From contig NW_025408667.1 in the NCBI RefSeq assembly GCF_020360975.1, positions 4,960,001 to 5,024,000 on the forward strand: a stretch of DNA of 64,000 nucleotides, written 5' to 3'. Of this stretch, positions 48,390 through 57,835 are shown piece after piece. The position numbers and the translations under genes were made by a program. Position 1 is the stretch's first letter. Each line of letters opens with the position of its first letter. Source of the stretch: Hirsutella rhossiliensis. Taxonomy: Eukaryota; Ascomycota; Sordariomycetes; Hypocreales; Ophiocordycipitaceae. The notes under the pieces were generated by a model. It was given only the letters and a program-made list of their open reading frames with translations. It made no database searches and was not told where the DNA came from.

Positions 48390-49500
48390 GGCGGCGAGGT
48401 CAGGCGAGGGCCGAGGGGGGGACGAGGGGGGCGGCGGGGTGCGGGGAAAAGAGTTGAATCTGTCTGGCCGCCGAGAGCCCGCAGTTGCAGGGGCGGGAGA
48501 CACCGCCTGGCAGGATGAGTCTAGGGCGTACGTGTTGTGTATGTTGTTGCTTTCCGAGTCCCACAACGAGGGCAACGCGACGCTTCAAGGGCGGGCTCGG
48601 GCTGGCTCGGGCTGGCTGGCTGGCGACTTCTGGGCGTTGGAGGATTTTCTTTCGGCCTCGTCGAGAGTCGAGTCGGACGATGGCTCTCCGGACAGCCAGC
48701 ACTGGCGGCGGCGCTCCGAGAGGTGGCCTTTGCTGCTGCTTGGGTAGGGCAAAGATGAAGACGAGCTCGGGCTTGGAAAAGGTTCGCTAAGGGAGGCAGG
48801 GGTTTGCAGGGCGCAGTTAAAAGTGGTATTGGTGTGGTGAGCACTGTGGCATCGGTCTATACAGGGGCAGCTGCAGCGGCAGCGAGCCCGAGAGGCCTGT
48901 CGATTGGTTCATGCAGCTACCGGGTCGCCAAGCGGCTTGGTTGAAGGAAGGATTCGCTTATTAAACCCGTGGGCAGCTGCATTCTTTTTCTTGGCAGACG
49001 TATGAGCAGAGAATGTAGGTAGATATTAGTATTTCTCCGTACTTGGTACCTCCCTCCCCGGCTGATCCAACGACACTCTCCTCAACACCACACACAATAG
49101 GCGTCGGCCACATTCAACATAACCCATTACCGTGAATGATGGGGCGAAGCGACGCCTGTGCCGAGGAGCCTGAGGCAGTGACCAGGTCGACCGCAGTGAC
49201 TTGACGCCACAGCAATCATTGGCCACCCTTCGTCTCTTTCGATTTCTCAAGCTGCATCGTCAAGCTTCCGCGCCCCATGACAACGTTCCTCTCTTCAGCC
49301 GCCATGCCTCTAGCAAGGCTGTCCAAGCGCTAGCCAGAACGCGCTTCGAAATCCCGAGACAAGAGCGGCGCTACGGCTCCCAGGGTGAAAATAGAGGAAC
49401 CTGCATCGAGTGAGTCTCTCGTCGCAATCTACCTTGCTTGCGCTATGCTCATACCGTTACCGCCTTATCGCAGATTCCGCAAGCGCGGCTCCAATCAGTT
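48390..49500. other. URC4 upstream region, no other gene
   Basis: The region is G/C-rich with pyrimidine-rich blocks upstream of URC4 and contains only shadow frames. No RNA gene is recognised. Confidence 0.45.
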
Positions 49501-49509
49501 GCCCAGAGC

Positions 49510-50168
49510 CAGATCATCAGCTGCGCCTAAGAAAGGCACTTTCAACGCATACGCAAGCAACAGCAGACGAGCCGACCTGCACCAATCCTTCCAAAAGGCC
49601 AGAAAGTCGGCCAAGGCGGGAGCTTCTGCTTCCCTTCCCGTCGTCAACCACGTTTCCACCAAAATGCTTACCATCCTTGTCTCCGGCAATGGCAACAACG
49701 GCGAGCTCGGCCTTGGTCCCATGGGAGCAGGCAAAAGCCCGCCGGCCTCGCACCAATCCGCACCTTGACCCTCTCGACCCGTTCAAGCTCAGCTTATCTG
49801 CGGCAGATGGTACGCAATTAATTGCTTTGACAGTAGATAACAAGAACATTACTCGGGGTGTCAAAGACAACAACGCCCTTCGAAAAGACACGCGTTGGAG
49901 TGAGCAGTTGCATAACATAGACGCTGGCTCCGACGATAAATATGCAGAGCTGAATCCTCTCGAGAAGCTCCTATCGAGATTCCGGCGAACTGTTTCCCTT
50001 CAAACGCCCGATTTGTACAAATGGCCGCCGGGGACAGCTTGCGCTCAGCGATACTGGTCTCGTTTTTGGATGGGGCACATTTCGCGTACGTCTGTCCTCC
50101 CAGTCTTACCCGACCTCGATGCTCCCATCAACATTCATCCTAATAGTGGTGTTCCCCGTCGCCTGTAG
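49510..50168 (+). pseudogene. degenerate RCC1/Ran-GEF gene copy
   Basis: One frame gives an RCC1-type opening, LTILVSGNGNNGELGLGP, matching the usual V(F/W)G.G..GELGLG. The frame then shifts by one near 49735-49745 to give RRPRTNPHLDPLD, LSAADGTQLIALT, DNKNITRGVKDNNALRKDTRW, the recognisable second repeat where RCC1/Pim1 has a W-G-N/D..G.LGRDT pattern. After about 50000 similarity is lost. Key glycines are substituted and at least one frameshift is present, so this is a fragment of about 150-200 residues of a normal 450-550. A functional RCC1 presumably lies elsewhere. Whether it is transcribed cannot be told. Confidence 0.6.
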
Positions 50169-50918
50169 CTCAAAAAAGGGGCGCCGTTGTTCGACAAATT
50201 GGCCACCTGATTATGTCTTTGGTGCTCATCTAATCGGCCCAGGGGCCCAAATTGCATTGTCAGCCGTAGACACTTGATTCACCCGATCCCGAGTATCCGC
50301 GGGAGGGAGGAAAGCAATAGACTACGAGTATGTCTGAGGCTCCCGGCGATACACGATTCGCACCACTTTCATTACATCATGGCTTGGAACTGGATATGTA
50401 GGGATCTGGTCATACGATGTCTTTTCCGTCAGCCACGCTTGCATTTGAATGTTTCAGCTAATAGTATCCTGCTCAGGCATTTCAGCGGCCATGGCGTAGA
50501 AAGTCATTACTCCACTTGCTAGCCCTGGGTAATAGTAGAGGGGGCTTAGAAATATCACGCCGCTGGAGGCTGCGCCGGGGAGACATCCTCGTCGGCGGCT
50601 CCCTGGCGCCAAACAAAATGACACCTACGGTCCAGACTGTATATTCCCATCTACTGAGGCCTGCCGCATTCATGCGGTTCAGGTCTCTAAGCCCTCTATT
50701 CTGCTCACATCGTTCTGCCTCCCAACGTGAACCACGTGTGCAATCTTTTGCTGCAGATTACGATCGCCTGAGCTCGTTTCTTCAGATACTTTTCAATTCT
50801 TGGACAAACAGACAGCCAGGCTCGCAGGTTAACAACGGCTAGTATCAAGTTCGCCAAACCGTCCCGGCAGCACAATCCAGACCGGACTCAGGGGACTCAT
50901 TACCTTGGTGGAAGCGAC
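50169..50918. promoter_or_regulatory. upstream region of the poly-lysine-synthetase-like gene
   Basis: 750 bp with no gene recognised. The promoter of the next gene must lie here, but I find no definite regulatory site. Confidence 0.4.
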
Positions 50919-53900
50919 ATGAACCAGACTCATCAAGTGCCACTCGCTCCACTTGAAGCACGACACGGCTCGGCAGACCTCGCGATTTATTCTTTCCAAC
51001 CACCCGCCGCGTCCCGTACGCTCGTTGAAATACTCGATGCCTCCGTCTTGGCCCACCCCGGGGCCGCGGCAGTGGACGACGGGACGGTGTGCCTGAGCTA
51101 CTCCGAGCTGGCACACGAAGTGGAAGCCCGGGCCGAGCAGCTGCGAGCCACCGGTATCGGTATCGGCGACCGCGTAGGCGTGCGGGTGCGCTCTGGGACG
51201 GCCGAGCTGTACGTGAGCATACTCGCCGTGCTTACCACCGGCGCTGCGTACGTCCCAGTCGACGTCGACGACCCCGATGACCGGGCCCGACTAGTCTGGG
51301 CCGAGGCCGGGGTGTGCGCCGTGCTCACCGACGGCACCGAACTGACCCAGCACAAAGCCCCGCTGGGGGGCGGCCCACGGCGCCGGCCGGGCCCGGAGGA
51401 CGACGCCTGGATCATTTTCACCTCTGGCTCGACCGGCAAGCCCAAGGGCGTGGCCGTCACCCACCGCAGCGCAGCCGCCCTGGTCGACGCCGAGGCTCGG
51501 CTATTCTCACCCATCGCACCAGGGGACCGCGTCCTCGCCGGGTTGTCGGTGGCGTTCGACGCCTCGTGCGAGGAGATGTGGCTGGCCTGGCGACACGGGG
51601 CCTGTCTCGTAGCCGCTCCGCGCTCCATGGTGAGGGCCGGCGCGGATCTGGGGGCTTTCCTCGTTGCGCAACGCATCTCGGTGGTGTCTACGGTCCCAAC
51701 GCTCGCTGCTCTGTGGCCCGCCGAGGCGCTGCGTCGAGTCCGGCTACTCATCCTCGGCGGAGAGGCCTGCCCCCCGGAGCTGGCAAGCCGGTTGGCAGGC
51801 AGTGTCGGGGCGGCGTGGAACACATACGGCCCAACCGAGGCGACGGTGGTGTCTTGCGCCGCTCGGTTGGTTGCCGGACAGTCCGTACGCATCGGACTGC
51901 CCCTGGCCGGATGGAAACTGGCCGTCATCGGGCCTGACGGCCACCCCGTGCGCTGGGGTGAGACGGGGGAGCTGGTCATCGGCGGCGTCGGGCTGGCCCG
52001 CTACCTGGACACGGCCAAGGACGCGGCCAAGTTTGCCCCGTTGGACTCCCTCGACTGGCCGCGAGCCTATCGCAGCGGCGATGTTGTCCGCGCCGAGCCG
52101 GACGGGCTCGTCTTCGTCGGCCGGGGCGACGAGCAGGTCAAGCTGGGCGGGCGCCGCGTCGAGCTGGGAGAAATCGACGCCGCCTTGATGACGCTTCCCG
52201 GGATCCGCGCCGCAGCCAGCGCAGTCCGCCGCAGCGAGACGGGCACCCCGGTCCTTGTCGGCTATCTCGTCGGCGACGGCACCGCCGACGCTGACCATAG
52301 AGCTCTGCTCCGGCGCCTGCTGCCTGCGGCGCTGGTCCCGATGCTCGTCACGGTCGACAGCCTGCTGGTGCGCACGTCCGGCAAAGTAGACCGCGCTGCC
52401 TTGCCGTGGCCGCCGCCGGCGCAGCAGCAGCAGCTACGGACAAACCAACAAGCAGCCGAAGGCACCGTGGGCTGGCTCGCCGAGCAGTGGCGCCGCGTGC
52501 TCGGGGTGCCGGCCCGGCCAGATGAGCATTTCTTCGACCTCGGGGGCACCAGCCTGGCCGCGGCGCAGCTTGTATCGCAGCTGCGCCGGCGGTGTCCCGC
52601 GCTCTCGGTTGTTGACATCTACGAGAATCCCGTCATGACTGCCATGGCCGCGCGGATGGACCAACTGGTGCGCACAAAACACACGGTCCGCGTGGTGATG
52701 CCGACGCCTCGCCGGGCGGGACTGGTCCAGATGCCGATACTGCTTGCTTTACTCACCCTGCAGGGATTGCGATGGTTGATTGTCCTGGCTGTATATGTAA
52801 AGCTCGCTGCCTTGTTCTTCGGCCCCGTCCCCTGGGGTGAGGAGCTCCTGGCCCCGTGGTGGCAGATCATGGCCGGCTGGCTGCTGCTCAGCAGCATGCC
52901 CGGCCGGGTGTTGACCACGGCTGGAGGAGCCCGGCTTCTAACCACCGGCATCACGCCCGGCAGATACCGCCGGGGCGGATCGGCACACCTCCGGCTGTGG
53001 ACGGCGGAGCGGTTGGTCGAGCTCGGCGCCATCGCCCCCATAGCCGGGACCCATTGGTGTCGGCGCTATGCCAGGCTGCTCGGCTGCCGGGTGGGCGCCA
53101 ACGTGCAACTCCATACGCTGCCACCGGTGACAGGTCTGGCCAGCTTCGGCGCAGGCTGCGCAGTGGAGCCGGAAGCCGACGTGGCCGGATGGTGGCTCGA
53201 CGGCGATACGCTGCACGTCGGAGCAACGGCCATCGGGGTTGGGGCCCGGGTCGGCACCCGCACCACGCTCATGCCCGGCACGGTGCTCGAGCCGTACGCC
53301 CAAGTCCAGCCGGGCATCTGCGTGAAAGGGACGGTGCAAAGAGGCGGCACCACATCCGCGGTCAAGCCAGGGACGGAGCCGGAGGGGACTAGCACCCGGA
53401 TCCGGTACACGCTCTCGCTTCTCCTGCTCGAGACGCTGCCGGTACTGGCCGCCGCACCCGCGCTGGGCCTCGGCGTCCTGGTCATCGAAGATTACGGCAG
53501 TATCAGACAGCTGTTCATGGCCATGCTCGTGCTGGCGGTGCCCGTCGCCTTGCTGAGCGTGCTGTGTTATGCCGCCATGATCATCGCGCTGGTTCGATAT
53601 GCCGCCCGCCATCTCCATCCAGGCCTCCACTCCTGGCACGGCGTCTCGGCCTGGGCAGCCTGGTTGACCAGCCGCCTCATGATGGATGCCCGCACCGGCC
53701 TCTTCCCGCTTTACGCCAGTCTCTTCACCCCGAGCTGGCTGCGCCTGTTGGGAGCCCGCGTCGGCCACGGAGTCGAGGCATCGACTGTACTGGCCCCCCC
53801 GGCTCTGCTCGAGGTCGACGATGGGGCCTTCCTGGCCGATGATGTCTTGGCCGCCCCGTATGAGCTCTCAGCTGGCCGGCTTCGGCTGGGCACCTCGTCG

Positions 53901-54824
53901 GTCGGCGCGAGGGCATTCATCGGCAACTCGGCCATGGTTGGGCTAGAGCACGCGGTTCTCGATGGCGCCCTGATTGGCGTGCTGGGCACATGTCCGGCCC
54001 CGGCCCAGATGAAGCCCGGCTCGTCGTGGCTGGGGCGGCCGGCAATGCCGATCTGCCGCCGCGCTGAGGAGCACGCTGACCCGGGCCGCACCTTTTACCC
54101 TCGGCGCCGGCTTGTGCTGGCCAGGGCGCTGGTCGAATCCTGGCGACTGCTGCCCCTGGTGTGCTCGTCGCTGCTGGCCGAACTGGTTGCCCTCGGCATG
54201 ATCATCATGCTGGATATAGCAGGCTTCCGCTTTGCGGCCGTGACGGGCGGCGTGTTGCTCCTGGCCGCCGGGGTGGTCGCCTGCGCGCTCGCAACGGCGG
54301 CCAAGTGGCTGTTGACTCGCACAGTCCAAGGTGGCGAGCAGCATCCGCTCTGGAGCTCCTTCGTATGGCGCAACGAGCTTGCCGACGTCTTTGTCGAGTC
54401 CCTGGCCGCTCCGTGGCTGGCCAAACTTTGCTACGGCACCCCCTTGCTGCCCGTGTGGCTGCGCTCGCTGGGGGCCAAGATCGGGCCCGGGGTCTGGTTG
54501 GAGAGCCACCGGCTGCCCGAGGCCGACCTGGTCGACCTGGGGGCCGGTGCTACCGTCAACCGGGGATGCGTCCTGCAAACCCACCTGTTCCACGACCGCC
54601 TCATGCGTCTAGGCTCGGTCCGGCTGGAACCAGGGGCCACCCTCGGTCCACACGCCATTGCGCTGCCGGGCGTCGTCATTGGCGCAGGCACTACCATCGG
54701 CCCAGCTGCGCTTGTGATGCGCGGAGAGCACATCCCAGACGGCACCAGCTGGCTGGGAAACCCGTTGCGGCCGTGGGCCAGGGATGCGGTGAAAAGCATG
54801 CAGTGGGAACCAGCCCCGGTGTAG
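50919..54824 (+). CDS. epsilon-poly-L-lysine-synthetase-like NRPS
   Basis: Intronless, 1301 residues. Adenylation domain (about 30-505): A3 TSGSTGKPKG (168-177), A4 FDASCEEMW with the Asp expected for the alpha-amino group, A5 NTYGPTEATV, A7 YRSGDVV, A8 GRGDEQVKLGGRRVELGEI, A10 TSGKVDRAALP. Carrier domain (about 515-580) with FFDLGGTSL, Ser545 for phosphopantetheine. Then six predicted membrane helices in three pairs separating three left-handed beta-helix segments with hexapeptide-like repeats (for example IGVGARVGTRTTLMPGTVLEP). There is no condensation or thioesterase domain. This order and length are those of Streptomyces epsilon-poly-lysine synthetase (Pls, about 1319), a membrane enzyme joining L-lysines through the epsilon-amine; a homologue, VibA, is known in Epichloe. 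Substrate lysine is inferred from family. Absence of introns over 3.9 kb suggests bacterial ancestry, though neighbouring genes are equally GC-rich. Confidence 0.9.
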   Translation: MNQTHQVPLAPLEARHGSADLAIYSFQPPAASRTLVEILDASVLAHPGAAAVDDGTVCLSYSELAHEVEARAEQLRATGIGIGDRVGVRVRSGTAELYVSILAVLTTGAAYVPVDVDDPDDRARLVWAEAGVCAVLTDGTELTQHKAPLGGGPRRRPGPEDDAWIIFTSGSTGKPKGVAVTHRSAAALVDAEARLFSPIAPGDRVLAGLSVAFDASCEEMWLAWRHGACLVAAPRSMVRAGADLGAFLVAQRISVVSTVPTLAALWPAEALRRVRLLILGGEACPPELASRLAGSVGAAWNTYGPTEATVVSCAARLVAGQSVRIGLPLAGWKLAVIGPDGHPVRWGETGELVIGGVGLARYLDTAKDAAKFAPLDSLDWPRAYRSGDVVRAEPDGLVFVGRGDEQVKLGGRRVELGEIDAALMTLPGIRAAASAVRRSETGTPVLVGYLVGDGTADADHRALLRRLLPAALVPMLVTVDSLLVRTSGKVDRAALPWPPPAQQQQLRTNQQAAEGTVGWLAEQWRRVLGVPARPDEHFFDLGGTSLAAAQLVSQLRRRCPALSVVDIYENPVMTAMAARMDQLVRTKHTVRVVMPTPRRAGLVQMPILLALLTLQGLRWLIVLAVYVKLAALFFGPVPWGEELLAPWWQIMAGWLLLSSMPGRVLTTAGGARLLTTGITPGRYRRGGSAHLRLWTAERLVELGAIAPIAGTHWCRRYARLLGCRVGANVQLHTLPPVTGLASFGAGCAVEPEADVAGWWLDGDTLHVGATAIGVGARVGTRTTLMPGTVLEPYAQVQPGICVKGTVQRGGTTSAVKPGTEPEGTSTRIRYTLSLLLLETLPVLAAAPALGLGVLVIEDYGSIRQLFMAMLVLAVPVALLSVLCYAAMIIALVRYAARHLHPGLHSWHGVSAWAAWLTSRLMMDARTGLFPLYASLFTPSWLRLLGARVGHGVEASTVLAPPALLEVDDGAFLADDVLAAPYELSAGRLRLGTSSVGARAFIGNSAMVGLEHAVLDGALIGVLGTCPAPAQMKPGSSWLGRPAMPICRRAEEHADPGRTFYPRRRLVLARALVESWRLLPLVCSSLLAELVALGMIIMLDIAGFRFAAVTGGVLLLAAGVVACALATAAKWLLTRTVQGGEQHPLWSSFVWRNELADVFVESLAAPWLAKLCYGTPLLPVWLRSLGAKIGPGVWLESHRLPEADLVDLGAGATVNRGCVLQTHLFHDRLMRLGSVRLEPGATLGPHAIALPGVVIGAGTTIGPAALVMRGEHIPDGTSWLGNPLRPWARDAVKSMQWEPAPV

Positions 54825-55510
54825 ATGCAGATGGACTCAGCTGAGCACCCACATGAGAATGTCACCAGTTGCATAAAAAGACGCGTGAAAAGCACAACTC
54901 AGGTGTACGAATATATAGACCCCATTTCTTTATCTGGACCCACGAGAGGTATTCATATTGTAGAATAGAACTTGCATCACCGTTTTTCCTAGGTGTTGCC
55001 CGCTTTACCTTCCACTGTGCTCTCGAGCCCCTGTTCGAGAAGACTGTAAGTTATTTATTTGTTCAGGGATAGATGGCTTGCATGAGATGCTGCCCGATAA
55101 TTGTTGCATGTTAAGCCAGCTTTCGATATATCTTAGTTCTCGAGTTACCTGCAACCTTTCTATATCATCTAGTTGCGAATTCACACTTTCCACATGATGC
55201 ATATCGTCATGAACACCGTCAGACTAGCCCTCCTGTGCCTCGGACCGGTCGGCACTCGGAAAGTCCCGGCCAGAGACATAATGGATGAGCTGAGTGCAAT
55301 GTAGTCTCTCGGCCTCACCGCGGAGGATGAGGTCCTCGTCTGCCGTTGGGCTCCGCTCGAGCTGGACAGCATGCCTAGTTTGCGACCCGCCTCAGATTTT
55401 CCCAGCATTCCAAGGTTTTGGATCGGCGCCCATAATAAAAGACTCACGCTTCCCTCCACGTCGCCATATCAAAACACGGACACGCAACGTATAGGTCTCA
55501 AAGCAAGACG
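54825..55510. other. intergenic spacer
   Basis: No gene is seen. It holds the 3' end of the synthetase gene and the promoter of the secreted-protein gene. Confidence 0.5.
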
Positions 55511-56152
55511 ATGAAGGAACACGCTCTTTTCCTGGCCTTGGCGGCAGTCGTCGCGGCCTCCCCCCAACTGCTTGTTCCCAACTTACAGCCCGCCTTGACC
55601 GAAAACTTTCAGCTCTCTGCCCACGCTTACCCTTCGCGGAAATCAGCCCTTGACCGCTCCATCGAGAGCTGGGAAGTCGTGTCTGAGCCTCGTGGCTGTA
55701 ACTGTCCGCAGTCACTCACCCTGTCCAAGCCGCTGAGCAACGGCACCAGCGCAGCCGAAACCTTCTACTTCAACCCGGACTCCCTCACCGTCCAGTCCGG
55801 ACCCGACGAGGCGCCGCGCGGAGTGGTCTTATCTCGCAAGGAGAACCGCTGGGCTTTGCGGCTTGTCCCCGGGGAAGAAGGCACCTCCAATCTGGGCGTC
55901 GCCCTTAAATCCGACGGGCCGCAGCTGGACTATCAACGAGGGAGGTTCTACGCGTGCGAGACCGGCACGCACTCGCACTCGACCGTCGAGCTCTTTTGGA
56001 GACATGAACATGACACGGAAGCACTGTCTCGTTCGTGTGTCGACGTTTCCCTCTACGCGACGCCAGCCGACGGCCCGTCCCATGGACCATCTTCCGTCGT
56101 CGTGGCCTGCATGGACGTCAGAGGCGGCACGTGTATTTTCCCTTTTCGCTAA
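55511..56152 (+). CDS. small secreted protein, function unknown
   Basis: Single exon of 213 residues from the ATG at 55511. A signal peptide is clear (MKEHALFLALAAVVAAS, cleavage near residue 17). The mature part has a beta-rich pattern: LNP-like hydrophilic stretch, FYFNPDSLTVQSGPDEAPRG, SRKENRWALRLVP, RGRFYACETG, CVDVSLYAT, VVACMDVRGGTCIF. It contains seven or so cysteines, consistent with disulfides. It resembles unnamed secreted fungal beta-sandwich proteins (perhaps the DUF7907 group), but I would not assign a function. It is tail-to-tail with the peroxygenase gene, 403 bp away. Confidence 0.72.
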   Translation: MKEHALFLALAAVVAASPQLLVPNLQPALTENFQLSAHAYPSRKSALDRSIESWEVVSEPRGCNCPQSLTLSKPLSNGTSAAETFYFNPDSLTVQSGPDEAPRGVVLSRKENRWALRLVPGEEGTSNLGVALKSDGPQLDYQRGRFYACETGTHSHSTVELFWRHEHDTEALSRSCVDVSLYATPADGPSHGPSSVVVACMDVRGGTCIFPFR

Positions 56153-56555
56153 AAGCTGGAGAAAAAAACGTCTCGAAATGCCAGATCGACTGAGCCTTGA
56201 GTACTCGGCTCTGTGAGGCGCGTGCGTGATCAAAATGGGTCTGACAAGTCCATATTTGGACATATCTAAGATGGGGCCTACAAGAGTGCGCATAGACTAA
56301 TTTACGTTGTCTTAACTAACACGTTAACTCACTCGAGACTTGACGAACGACAGCAGGCTCGCAGAGAGCCGGGTTGTACTGAAATGATGACTTGCATGTC
56401 CTATATTGCCCAACAACATAATACAATACAGCCTCCCACGGGCTTACCCTGCTGAAATATCACCAGCCGTCACAGTCGACAGCCGATGGGGACTTCTGCG
56501 GCACTACAGCCGCTCGGACACTGGTGTACTTATTCGATTCGATACTATTATGGCT
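56153..56555. other. convergent spacer
   Basis: 403 bp between converging stop codons, with no gene or repeat recognised. Confidence 0.5.
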
Positions 56556-57835
56556 CTAGTGATTGGGATCGGCGTCGATGGTGTTCTCAACGTCTTTCCC
56601 GAATCTTTGCTGGACCTCTTTGTCGAGCCTCACCAACGACTCAAAAACGGAAGGCTTGCGGAAGCCGGATTTGACGACGAGCTTCTTCACTTGCTGCAGG
56701 AAATCCTTCTTGCCCGACCTGAGAGTCCTCAAGATGTCCTTGCGTCTTCTGTTAGGGCTGGGTGTATTTGCCAAGGGAATGGCGACACTTACAAGTCTGT
56801 CGCGCACAATACCATTGCTTGTGTGCTGCAAGATCTTCGGGTCAGGCTTCTGTGATTCCACGGCAAGATCAAGGACGTCATTGACACCGCAAGTGTAGGC
56901 CTTTGGCTTCCAGCCAAGATGAGCCGGGAGTCTCTCCTCTTCGAAGATGGACCTGATGTATTTGAGTTCCGCGCCCTCATGCTTGTCGCCCATGGTAAGG
57001 ATCATCCGGGCCACTTCCACCGCACTGTGGCCGGCCGCCTTGTTGTCGTAATTGGTTGTCGGGTTTATTCTCATCTGATCCTTGACACGGGCGGCCCTTG
57101 CTTTGCCAAGGCATCGGGCGCTGATCTTGCCGTTTTCCTGGCAATGTTTCAACACCTTGAGAGCGACGTCCCAGTTGCGCTTATTGAAGTGAACATTGTC
57201 GCCCTCGGCGGCATCCTTGCGCGAGAAGCTGCAATCGTGCTCAATGCCCCACGACGTCCGGTCGACGTCTGGGAGGTCGAAAACCGTGTTGACGCTCAGC
57301 TTGGCTGCCAGCAACCCGCTCAGCGTGATGATCGAACACGTCTCGGGCGACATGCCCAAGCCGTGGAAGCATGCATTCACTATGCCGGTTGCAGTAAGCT
57401 TCTTGCCGTTGTGAGGCAGAAAGCTGTGGTTTGCAAGCGAATTCAGACCGGGGCACGCGCTGCGAGCTGGATATAGATTTCAGCATGACTCCGTTACCTC
57501 TTTGCAACCGGAAACGCACCGTCACCCTTTCCAGGTTTTTTAAAGAGTTTAAACCTCTTGTCGTGGACATCCAGCTTTGGACCATCTTTGGACTTTGAAT
57601 GGCCGCCCTTCGATCTATGATGACTTTTGGACGGGTGATGCGGCTTGTGGCTCTCGTAGCCGGCACGCCGTTCATTGACCGGATGCTCTGGGTAGTCAGG
57701 CTGCGCCTGCGCCTCGTAACCCTTGTAACCAGCCGGATAGGCGGCGACCTCCTGCCCTTGACTTGAAGCCGTGACCAGCTGGAGACTCGACGCCAAGAGC
57801 GTAAGCGTGATCGCGGAACCGTTTGGGAGTCTCAT
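56556..57835 (-). CDS. secreted heme-thiolate peroxygenase (chloroperoxidase family)
   Basis: The model is complement(join(56556..57466,57520..57835)), 408 residues; the 53-nt intron is GTGCGT...CCAG and joins the two frames. A signal peptide (MRLPNGSAITLTLLASSLQLVTA) is followed by about 85 hydrophilic residues rich in His, Lys, Ser and Pro. Then CPGLNSLANHSFLPHNGK places the heme-ligand Cys at 110, and IEHDCSFSRKDAAEGD (about 180-195) has the EHD/S motif of short unspecific peroxygenases. Downstream residues continue the Peroxidase_2 domain, with WDVALKVL and GHSAVEVARMIL. The enzyme uses hydrogen peroxide to halogenate or hydroxylate organics, outside the cell. The unusual His/Lys-rich N-terminal region adds about 90 residues to a normal 240-260-residue core plus tail. 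Confidence 0.87.
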
